Shown: positions 1 to 11,200 of the stretch, piece after piece
Layout: every line of letters starts with the position of its first letter
Position numbering within the stretch: position 1 is the first letter of the stretch
From: Datnioides undecimradiatus
Lineage: Eukaryota > Chordata > Actinopteri > Lobotiformes > Datnioididae
Assembly: GCA_008933995.1 (NCBI GenBank)
Contig: WARS01000043.1
Coordinates: forward strand, 3,958,001 to 4,022,000
Direction of reading: 5' to 3'
Length of the DNA stretch: 64,000 bases
The notes under the pieces: model-generated
What the model was told of the DNA's origin: nothing
Database searches by the model: none
The model's input: only the letters and a program-made list of their open reading frames with translations
Position numbers and translations under genes: made by a program

Positions 1-2121
1 AAAATAAACCGTAAGTGAAGATGAGCAAAGACAATAAACATTCAGTGTGTGCGAAGACGGGAAATCAGAGAGAGACATGTCCCAGTGAGTTCAGTAATAG
101 CAGGTCAAAAGACACCAGGATATCGGGGTCAAAACGTGGCCTGCAAGGGATAAAACGCTTTACCCAGGTGACTTTGCTTCAGTTGTTAGGAAAGTGAAGT
201 GAGGAAGAGCAGCACTGGTGTGTGTCTTCGATTAAGTATTTGTTTCTGCAGGTGTGCAAGCGAGCGCCAAAATGCTCTCCATGGTGGAAGTCAGTTTGGC
301 CGATGTGTTCATTAGCTGATTCGCTAAAGGAAAGGAAGATCTCATTCCAGCTCAGTTATAGTAGGTTGCACCTTAAAGGGTTTTTTTGTGGTTTTACATT
401 CAACAGACATTTTACATTACATGCATCAGTTTGCACTGATGCACCTGAAAGCAGGAAGTTGTCTGGTTTAAACCCTGTTTGACAGATTCTCGGGTTTCCT
501 TCCAGCGGCCATGGACCCTGTGATCCTGCACAGGTAGGGTTTAGGTAAAGTATGGGGTATGGGCAGATCATCAAAAACCAAAATCATCAATATTTTACTA
601 AAATCCACTCTGCTCCTCCTCGTTGGCTCCAGGCATGAAGTAGATAAAGTTGCAACCTGCTATTACGTGTAACTTGTAGGCTCTTTCCAGAAGGTTTGGG
701 AACATTATGAGACCCAATCTCAGAGAACAGTATGAAGTTCTGAGATTACAAAATGGGCTAAACTCCTGACTTGATGCTCAGACCTTGGGAAAAAGAGAAT
801 CTCTGACTTGGAAAAGACCAATACATGGCAGTTCAAGTTGGAAGTCCGAGTCGTAAACTCTGCCAAGATCCATCTAGTCTAATGGATCTTGATATTGGCT
901 GTAGGTTACACAGCTGAGTGTGCCCATGACCTGTTTATGCTATTTTGAGCTGTTGTACATGATTCAAAGGCAGTTGATTTGCTTTATACGCTGTTTCTCT
1001 TTGCTGTTGGTGCAGTTGTTCATGTTACATGATGCTTTTGAAATGTCCATGTTTTCCCAAGCAATGCACTGCAAGGCACCGAGGTTGGAAGTTGAGAACT
1101 ATCGGCTTCCAACTTGCGATGGATTGCAGCATTGAGATGAGCGCATGGATGTGTCGAGGATACAGCACCAGCAGAAGAGCCCCTTTCAGTCCTACGGCAT
1201 TTGTTCAGCTGTGCATGAAGATAAAGTAAAGATTACCCAGGTGAATCCACACCGTTGCGCGCTGGCCGCAGAACCACGTCGGCTAACTTCCAGCATACAT
1301 TCATTCAACTATGCAACTTTTCCAGACTTTACAAACACAGTCGGACTAAGTAGATGCAGTTCTGATAGTGAAACGTTTTGACACTCAAAACAGCTCGCTA
1401 ACTGTTGGCTCTCAGTACCGATAGCTTGTTCGCTAAAGCCAAATTTCGCTAGCTTGTAAGAGAAACCTCTCGGAGCACTCTTCACATGTTAGGGGATTGG
1501 CCAATTAAAAATCCACTGCAGATGAAGGTTGGACTGGAACCAGGTTGTAAACCCATTCTCATTTATGTAGGTGTACGTTAGAACGGGATTTTAATGAGTA
1601 TAAATTAATGTTATAGGTCCAAATTTGGGTTGAATGAGTCCGTGAAAAACAAATGTTCACCTTTCAGCCAAATGTAGCCCCGATTTAACCCAGACACGAA
1701 GAGTCACTGTGCTCCAGATCCCACGGCTCAGTTATTGTCTGTTTGGATTTTATCTCTTTAGCAACTAAGAGCGATAGTCGTGTCTACAGAGTGCGAATCT
1801 ACAGTTTATATAAATCATGTCAGGGCTGGTTATGTGTTTCATCATGGTTGTTTCCTCCATGTCTCCGGCGATCCCTGCTCCTCCAGCTCTACGTTTCCTG
1901 CCTCTCTCGGCTCTGCTGGGGCTACAAAAAAAAAAAAAAAAAAGCATCATCTGCACTCAATCAGAATAATTATCCAAAGAAATGCACTGCAGAGCCTGTG
2001 AGAGGTGAGGAGAAAGAAGCACAGGGGCTATTGGCAATCACCTCCCTCCAGTCATTATTAGTCATCTCTCTGCTGCTTTGGAAGAGGAGTCGGGCGGCTT
2101 GGGAGGAAGCCATGTGCAGCG

Positions 2122-2122
2122 C

Positions 2123-2152
<30 letters not shown>
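2122..2152. repeat. (GACA)n microsatellite
   Basis: A run of about seven tandem GACA/CAGA units, followed by imperfect GGAC units. It is non-coding by context, although a long open frame happens to cross it. Confidence 0.9.
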
Positions 2153-2153
<1 letters not shown>

Positions 2154-2204
2154 GGGACGGACGGAGAAAAGGCCCGATGTGACTCCTTTGCCCAGAAAGC
2201 ATCA

Positions 2205-5160
2205 GCGATCTCTCAAGGCTTTGGCAGCGCGGCAGCTCCTCTGAGGACTGGCAGCACACGTGTATCAGCTTTATGTTCTGTCTGTCAGGCTTCCTCTTAT
2301 CCACGGACTTTAAAACACAGGGCTTGTCACTCTGAAGATGTGGGGGGGGGAAACAAAAAACCCAAAGCGAGCACCTTTTATTAAAAAAATAAATAAATAA
2401 AAAAAACCTCAGGAGGACGGAGAAGCGTTTGAGGTCCTGTCAGGATTTGCGAGCACTTCCTGGAGGACCTCTTTGTGGGGCGCTGTGGGGTTCCTGTGTG
2501 ATTGCTAAATAGCTTTGCAATCAAAAGTTCCTCAAAGCCTTCAAACTCTTTTTTAAATCAGACAGACATAAAAATAAAAAAATAAAACTCTGATTAGACT
2601 CCAGTGCCCATAAAGTATCAGTTCTATGAATGTCCTGGCAGCCCCTCAAGTCCACGGGGGACTGGCAGCCCTCCTCAGATGAATATCTCTGTGTTTTGAA
2701 TTTCTATTACACCCCTGAGATTTGCACTTGTCTCCGATCCAGAGGTTTTCAAAAGGCTGAACTGTTTGCTCCGAAGGTGGAGGATCTTTCCTGAGAACCC
2801 AAACACAGTAAACCCCCACAGTACAGTATGATCCCGCTCTAACGAGGCTCCTCTATTATTACATTAAGACATCAAACAAGCCTTTAAAAGCTTGTTTACT
2901 TGTTAAATTCAAAACATCTCGTGAATTCAGGTAATTCATATTTCTATTCTTGTCGTTTTGGCCACAGTTCAGGTTAAGATGATGTTTTACTCATCAAAAT
3001 AACGGCAGAACATCTTATCTTGAGATGTTTTATGAGATATTGCTGCATTGTTGACTCCATACAATAAACTCTGAGCAGACAGTTGCCTATAAGATATTAA
3101 ATTAAGACCTAGGTTGTAATAAACTGTAAATATTCATGTTATTTACTAAAAAGGGTAGATAGTTAAAACTGTTTTTTACCCCTTTTTACAGCCAAGTGTG
3201 GCTGAAAATGTGTGTTTCGGGCTGAAACCAACACAGATCCCCCTAGTTTACGATAAAATAAGTAAGTTATGATCTGTTTCGTGCCATGTTTTACGATAAT
3301 AAGCTCTATTCATAGTTTGCTAATGTGCCCCGGTGGCTCTTCGGTGCTATGCCGATGTTTTTAATTGATTGGATGGAGTTTAATGCCTTTTTTTCCTTAA
3401 ATAAAGAGCAGACAGACAAAATAAAAACACGGATGAGACTTCAATTCCCTTTAAAGTTAACTTCTTTTTTCAAATACTGGCACAATGACGAGCCCGCAGC
3501 GGACTGGCAGCTGCGCCCAGATGATTATTAGGCCTGTGTTTTGAATTTCTAACGTTTCACCCTGGAGATGTGAACTTGTGTCATCTGATGCACAGATTTG
3601 AAAACACTGAACCGACTGATCTCTCTAAAGATGTTGGACCCTGTAAAACCTAAATTAACTGTGGCCAATTAAAACAGAGCGACGCGGCTATTTTCGCCTG
3701 CAATGACACATTTCGGCCACACGGGGGCAGTGGAAACTAAATGTGAACACAACACTGACATGTCATGACGTTTAAATTGATATGGGCTTGTTAATCGCCC
3801 ATTTTCTCGCAGTTACAGACCAAAAACATGATCTGGAGTGGTGTGTCCGTCCAGCGTTCACTCTGTTTTAGCTCCATCTTTGGTCCCCACCATCTCCTGG
3901 TGGACCTCCCTTGTTGTTTAGCTTTTAAATGCTCCACTGTGTTCCCCAGCTAGTTGCTACCTGTGCTTGTCTGTGTGTGCAGGTAGATCGCAGGTAGTGT
4001 TTTAGCTCTTTCTCCTGAAAACGACTTCATGAAAACAGCGAGAATGAACGAAAACAGTAAAGTTGTGGCCGGACTTTTAAACAGTGAGCTGGACTGAGGA
4101 GAGCAGCAGATTTGACTGGTAATCCTCTGTAGGTTCATTTCTATGTAATATAAAATATAAAATAATGATAATAGCTGCATAAAAGCTCAGAAACATGATG
4201 TTCAAGCTCTTACAAAGGAGGTTGGGGTGGATGGCCGGCTGTAAAACGACTGACGGAGACGTGAAAAGCTTAGAGACACACCATCAGAGTTCAGAATTCA
4301 TTCGGGTCGTTCTTGAGGAACACTCTGCGGTTGCACAATGGCTGCATCGAGGCAGCTTTTAGAAGACAAAAACAGAGATGAGACTCCAGTACCCGTGAAG
4401 TTTCAGAGCTCTGGCTGTGTGACAGCCCCTGTAGCGACTGGCAGTCGCAGCCAGATGAACATTAGCCCTGTTTTTTTGGACGCCTTCTATTTCAGTCCTC
4501 AGATCAGTGTTTGTCTTTGATCTGGGGGACGTTTTAATAAAGAAGCGGTCGCTCTTAAAAATGAAGGTTCATCTGAAGGTTTGCTGGATTTATACAAAAA
4601 AATCTAAAACGCTTTCTGTTTCCAGCATCTCAAAATGAAAGATTTGATGCTTTCTTTGTCGTGTACGATAGTGAACTAAATATCTTTGGGTTATTGACTG
4701 CTAATCAAGTAAAACAAGCTATTTGGAAACAGCTTGGTCTATGAAAAACAGGCATTTTTCACTATTTTCTGACATTTTATAAACAAAACAATAAATCAAG
4801 CTGTGGATAAAACAACAGGCAGATCATTAGATAATGAAAATAATCATTAGTTGCACGTGGGACGCTTGTGGAAGTCAGATTTGCTGAGCCGTCGTGGCTC
4901 CGTGTTTGGCTTCCAAAGAGCTTTCAGTGACCCCTTCAGGTACCTCAAAGCCTCTTTACTACAGAAGAAACAGAGACGTACTTCTAATTTCTGGACGAAC
5001 TGACAGCACAGCAGCTCCTCTGGGGCTTGGCAACGATACTCAAAAGAATATTAGCCCTCCCTAATAAATCTCTAATATTTCACTCCTGAGGTTTGCACAT
5101 GTTTCCCACCCAAAGGTTTCAAAACAGTGAGCGGGGTGCACTCTGACACGTAGAGGGAAT
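2205..5160 (+). repeat. Local family of diverged ~200-250 bp repeats (about four copies)
   Basis: Four stretches share the same ordered words: about 2555-2785, 3408-3640, 4362-4545 and 4965-5160. All are in the same orientation. Shared landmarks in order are an A-rich start with CAGACAGACA or AGACAAAAACAGAGA, a GACTCCAGT-like word, ACTGGCAGC, CAGATGAATATTAG, TGTGTTTTGAATTTCTA, TTTCACCCCTGAG, TTTGCACTTGT, then CAAAGGTTT and CAAAACACTGAAC. Copies are strongly diverged, and one weaker fragment lies near 2205-2300. Spacing is uneven (about 600-950 bp), so this is not a simple tandem array. Either a mobile-element family or a repeated segmental duplication could explain it. Confidence 0.65.
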
Positions 5161-5224
5161 TTAGGCCGTGCATGGATTTCGGGTTTTGTCTGTTTGCAGA
5201 AGAATAAAAACGTTAAAGCGGCAC

Positions 5225-8200
5225 CTGGTTGAAGAGCTCGTCGTACAGCGTGTTGGACTTCTCCACCTGAGACTCCAGGTCAGCATCTGCGTCCCACGAT
5301 GTCATGCTGCTTTAAAACAAAGGCGGGTTAGACGGAAAGCATTGGAAAAGATGGGCCAAAGTCGGATTTAAGAGACAAAGAGGAGCTCGGTTTGCTTTAT
5401 TTAACACTCCAGAGAAGATTTCTGGTGCATCAGATGCAGATGCATCAGTTTCTGTGCGATCCGCTTTATTCCTCCTCACCTGTCACAGCACTGAGTGTCC
5501 TGCAGGGGACAGAGGACGCTCTGTGCGGGACCGTCCTCGCACAGCCTCTTCTTCAGTTTCTCCGCCTGCCTTTCCAACACGCTGACCTGTCGCAGCAGAG
5601 CCTGCCTCTCCTCCATCAGGCTGTCTTTGAATCTGCAGACATTAGATCTGTTCACGCACGGCGACGAGCTGAGGGGTTAAAAAAAGGCTAAGACGATGAG
5701 ATGAGATGAGATGAAGTCCCTGCACCCTGAAGGATTCTGCATCCTTTCATGTAAGCGAACATAAAACACTGAGGGGCTGTCTAATTACACTAAAAAGGAA
5801 GCTGCAGTGTACTGAAGGCCTGGTTACATGTGGGGGACTATAAACTGGGCTGCTTCCATAAACCAGATTAACACCCTTTACCAGCAAGAAGAAGCTGGGC
5901 TCAAAATATTATATAATTAGCATTATTATGTATTCTGTGCAGCTGCAGTGCATACACTCACTGGTGGGAAGGCTAATGTAAACAACAAACAGTCTTTACT
6001 AATACATTAAAGGGGTTAAACTGATATTTTAGGTTTGCTTTACTTTCTGTTCCTCACATCTGTTTGGCTACTGACAGAGACTGGTTAGCTTAGCTTAGCT
6101 TAGCTAAAGCTTAGCCGAAGAGATGGCAGTCAGGTGACACATACCCCCCCCCAAAAGCCAATTATCTGCTTTTGAGCCATACCTGTAAACATATCTAACC
6201 AATCGTGTTGTTGAGATTTGAGATTTTCAGGTGATTGCGTGTCAGGAAGGAGCAGCTGGAGACTGGACATCGCCAAGATGGCTGCCGAGTTGCTGGACTT
6301 GCCTAAAAGGACTCTGGCTTAGCATTTACACTGGAAACCTGGAAACAGTGAGTAAACAAGTCTAAAGCTCAATCATGAACACGCTGCACCATGTGCGGTT
6401 CTGGGAGGAACAGACCTTTGAGGAACTACCTTGTCTAAAGGTTTCTCCTTCTGCTGCTGGTTAGCACGTGGTTGAACTTAACGTTTGCATGATCTACTTG
6501 ACTTTTGGTCCATTCGTCCATGTTTTGGCTACTGCATTGACAAGCTGCACCTCATGCTCACCTGTTCATCCAGTCACTCTATATTTACATCACTCTCTGG
6601 TCCTCATATGTTGGATAAGAAGCTACTCTGATGGAAAAGCTAAAAGAGCCACTGATATTAACAGTTTCTCCAGCACAGGCCTCAGCAGGTGAAGCCACTG
6701 AGGAAGTTCATGTCTGTGATTAAGAGAGTTGTGGTTCTTTCAGCTGCTGTGTGCGATTTCTGTAAAAGTCAGTTCAGATCAGGTTCATGGAGAGACCACC
6801 GACCTCTTGACGCAGCGCATCCAGTAGCGCTGCTGCTGACAGAGCCACTCGCACTGCTCGGCCGTCTCCTGGAGCTTGGCCAGGCTCCGCTCGTTCTCCT
6901 GCTGCAGCTCTCTCACCTCAAAGACAAGCCAGCGTCACTTTCAGCACGAGACAACAACAAAGCAGCAAACGACGACTGTTGGGCGACTGACGGTGGAGGC
7001 CCTTGAACTCACCGCCAACTCCCAGGACAATATCTCACCGACTCGATCCACCACAAATAAATATTCTCGTGAAGTTCCTCACTGACAGGGCGGTCTGTTG
7101 TTTTGTTCCCTTTGGACCTGAGATGATCACAGACCTGGATTGTTTGCTGCTTTGATGGACTGGTTGCAACACCAGCCAGCAAGGGAGTGAGTCTTTACAG
7201 GCCAAGTGTAAATAAAACAGTCCTGACAGTGTGTAGGAATGTTTCACCGATGCCCAGACTCAACGCACATTAATACAAACCCACAGCCAGCAAGAGAAGC
7301 TGAGTTAGTGCGCTCTCTCGGGTGGTTGTAGTTTGCAAAATTTGGCCGCGCTGCATAAATTTGAACCCTGAGGTTTTATGTTTCATTAAATTAATTGTTC
7401 AAAATCCCGCAGCAGACTTGTTATTCACTGTTTTTTTTCGCCGACACATTGACCCAAACTAGCCTGAGAAAAGCATCGGCGGTGTTAATCCATTACTTCT
7501 GACTGGAGGAGCTGGCAGCGGCGGGACGCTGTGCTGCGTGACTCCTGCAGGAGTTGGCTGCGAGCAGGACGAAGATGGATCCTCCACATTCATTATGAAA
7601 ACATTAAAAGTCCATCATTTATCCTCGTTTTGTTTGTTTTGCTCAACCAGAGGAGACTGAGGCTGTTTAAGGAAGCGTCCAATCCTGACACCTGCTGGTC
7701 AAACGTGACATTACAACCACTCAGCAGCTCATTCATTTACATTTATAGACTTTTTAAATCTCCTGCAGGCTGTTTGAACGTTATATTGTGCTGTTAGACG
7801 CTGCTGGGTGTTATTCATGAGTCTACACTACATCAGTCCAAACTCAAACTCAGCCCAATAATTCAGATTATCACAACATTTTATGATAATTTACCTTTTT
7901 GTTTAGTTCTTCGGGCACATTTTAATGCACATTAACGTCAATAACTGCAGTGTGCACTCATGTTGTGATGCACAACACTTTCCCACACCATGTTCACCAT
8001 TTCAGAGAAAAAATGGAAGTTATGATCGTGCTCCCCGAATCAAGTGTTGTCACCTGATTTAACTCTTAAAACAAACAAGCATTTTCCTAACGTTGCGCGC
8101 TCAAAGAGACTCTGAGTGTGCGCAGATATTAATAATAAGTCCTTTAAGAGATTAGAGGATTGACAGAAAATATATTGATTCGTCATTAAAGAAATTCCTT

Positions 8201-11200
8201 ATTAAAGGAAAAATGCAAAAAACGCATTGTTTCCAGCTTCTCAAATGTAAATATCTGAAGTTTCTTTTCTCTAATATTAAAATGAATGTTCTTATATTGT
8301 TAGTCTGACACAATAAGATGTTTGTCTGCTGCTGGAAACTGAAATCTGCAGCTTCAGCGAGAAGAGCTGAATGCAGCAGTCAGCAGCGGAGAGGCGGATT
8401 GGTTAACTCCTATCGGCTCATCGATTTGCTTTTCTTGCTTGATCAACACATTGAAAAAAAGCCATTCGATCACTGGAGCCACAGCGACTTTCCCAGACAC
8501 TGTGGGAACCTTCTTGTCGCTCGCAGACTCGAGCCAGAATCGGGGCCAAAGACGTTTCCAAGCTTTGCTCTCTCACCTCCTTCTGATGGGCGCTGCGTAA
8601 ATCCTCCAGCTCCCCTGTCAACGACTTGTTGGTGCGTTGAAGCTGCTCCAGCTCCACCGTCTTACTGTCGGTCACAGATACGAAAAGATCTCATTTGGCT
8701 CTTTGAAACGCTGCGACTGAAGCTGATTTAATTAGACTGAAGCAGAGTCAGATGAGGCTGCAGTATATGAAAATAGACAATTTGCCTGTTTGTTGAATTC
8801 AATTCTGCCTTATTAATGTTTATTTAAGGGTCATTGTAGCATTATTACTAGTAGTAGTAGTAGAACAAGTAGTAGTGATGCTATTTGTATGTTTCTTGAC
8901 TGTAAATGTGTTTAAATTGACATTAATTGATTTAATGTATTATGATATTGGCATTTTCACACACACACTGCAGCTCCATCCGCCTGATTTCTTACATTAA
9001 TACGTAAAAAACAAATTAAATAATTGTGCATTAACACATTTTCACAACAGATGCTGTTCAGGCATTAATGCCGCCGTATATAAACACGCACTTACTGTTA
9101 CTGCCTCACTATTTGCTTCACACGCTGCGATGTACGTCATGTTTAATGCATGGGAACGAGAAACAATATTATTTCTGTAGAAGCAGCACTCTTCGGTCGA
9201 ACTACAGCAATGTTCCTCATGTTTCGGTGTTTTTACAGGTGTTTGGTCCACAGATCTCCGAGAAAATGAGATTCATTTCCACGATTGTATCTGCGCGTTG
9301 GATGCGAGTCAAGAAGAGTTTCGAGGCGAAGGTAAAAGTGTAAATATTAACCCTCTGCATTAACGTTGAGGTGTCCTTCATCTCCTGACTCGTGGAATCA
9401 CAATCATGCGATAACGTATCCTGACACTCCACCAACCCTCCGCAGGGATTCAGAGCCAGCAGACTGAGTCGCGGCGCCGCTCGGAGGGCGACAGCGTTTC
9501 TGCTGACTTCAAATCGCAGCTCTGTCGCTCCGTGTTTTCATTCGGTCTTGAGACAACACTTTGAGATGAAGTTCTCCTCTGCGGGTTTTGGAAAAGCAGC
9601 TGGTGACAGCTTCACTTGGCCTCGGCTTGCCGGAGATGGTAATCAAACATTTGCTGGGTTTTTCTTCATTAATTTGAATGTTTCTTTTCTTAGTCTGCGG
9701 CCTTATCGGGGTTAATGTTCGGGGGGGTTCTTTTACATCTCGCTTGGTTTTAACAGCTGGATGGAACATGGAGGAATGCGCTCACATCAGACCATCAACG
9801 ATTCAACAAGAAAAGGAGTGTGACGACGCTGACATGGCCGCAATCCGCAGCTCAGAGCTGCGACAGGTCTGCGTGTGCAGCAGAGTGAGGGCTTGTGATT
9901 CACCTTCATCTTGGTGTCATCGCCACTGATGTACAGTGACAGACAAAAACACAAGACACCCACAGTGTCTTTTTTTATCTTTGACCAATAGTTAAATGAT
10001 CTGTTTCGTTAATTATTTAGTCCAGAACAACATGAAAGGTCTCCCACAGCTCCCCAGAGCTCAGCGTGACGTCTTCCCGTTGCCTCTGCTCGTTCAGTTT
10101 GCAGTGTTTCTATGAAAATAAGCAAATCCTCGTCCTTTGGGATTGTTGCTTTACAAACAATTTGAAAACTTGTGACGCTGTAGAGGGAGTGTCTCCATGT
10201 GCAGTAAAATGCTGTATAACTTAGGTTTATGTCTACAAGTATGTCTGAAATGAACTAATCTTTTAAGGATGAGAACAATCAACATGCAGCGATGAATGAG
10301 ATGTTTGCTGGTGAAGATGCTATAAACTGTGATTACACCCCTGTGTTGCATGCCACCCTCCCTCTCTCCTCCTACCTGCGCAGTTCTGCGTGCATGCTCT
10401 CCGTCAGCGCAGCCCTGTGCTGGGCCTCGGCGCGCAGCTCTGCCTGGAGGCTCTCTGCCACCAGAGCTCTGCGCTGGGCCTCGGCGTGCAGCTCCTCCAC
10501 CAGGCCCTCCAGCTTCTCCTCGGAGCTCTGCAGACACAGCAGCTCTGAGCCGACCTGCCGCAGGTGCTCCCCGTCCCTGGAGCTCTCCTCCACCAGCAGG
10601 ACCACGCGCTGCTGCAGCGAGTCCACCAGGTCCTGCAGGAGACACGCGGGGAGCAACGACCAATTTCTGGCTTATAGCTTTTATGGTTCTCGTTTCACTG
10701 CCATTTAATGCTTTTGCATATTTCTGTTATTTACAGATTATCTCAGATGCTTACATCACACACCAAACATGGGAAAACACACGTGAATCACACAGATTAA
10801 CCATGCATATGATCTTCCATTGCAGAGTGCTTGTAAGGACGCCTTGAAGACATCTAGATCACAGCATTGTGATCTTGTACAGACAGCACAAACACACCTA
10901 TAGGTCAAAGAGTTTGTGACAAGCCCCGGCCTGATGCTCTATCAAACTTATGTCGGGAGAGTGAGTGAGTCACGCTCTCCAAACAAACAAACACCGCTGA
11001 GCTCTCCAGTAACAGCTGTGTAAAACAGGACAAAGGCTGCTGTTTGTGTGGTGGAACATCTGATCCGTGAATACCTGAACGAATCGACCGTACAAACACA
11101 ACAAAATGATCAGGAACATGACAGAAGGGGTCACAAAATAAATCTTACAGGTCAAAACAGAGTAAATCGGACCTGAAATAACAGCAGCAAACTGTTTCTG

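Larger units (their letters stand above)
1..5224. other. Flank with no firm gene, repeat-rich
   Basis: No convincing gene is visible here. The region lies downstream (3' side) of the minus-strand coiled-coil gene that begins at 5225, so it may be its intron, last exons or 3' flank. It holds a (GACA)n microsatellite, an A run near 1926-1943, and a family of diverged local repeats listed separately. Open frames in the region run through low-complexity sequence and do not look like protein. One weak terminal-exon candidate on the minus strand (598-656) is discussed in the findings. Confidence 0.6.

Noticed and set aside
230..330. Plus-strand acceptor-like TTTCTGCAG followed by a short frame
   Set aside because: All three frames end or lack likeness to a known protein, so no exon can be chosen.
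1743..2384. Long plus-strand open frame of about 213 codons
   Set aside because: It crosses a poly-A (lysine) run and the GACA microsatellite, has no family likeness, and has no good start.
10151..10847. Three long open frames around 10.2-10.8 kb in other frames
   Set aside because: They are shadows of the GC-rich coiled-coil exon at 10376-10632, whose proper frame has matching splice sites.
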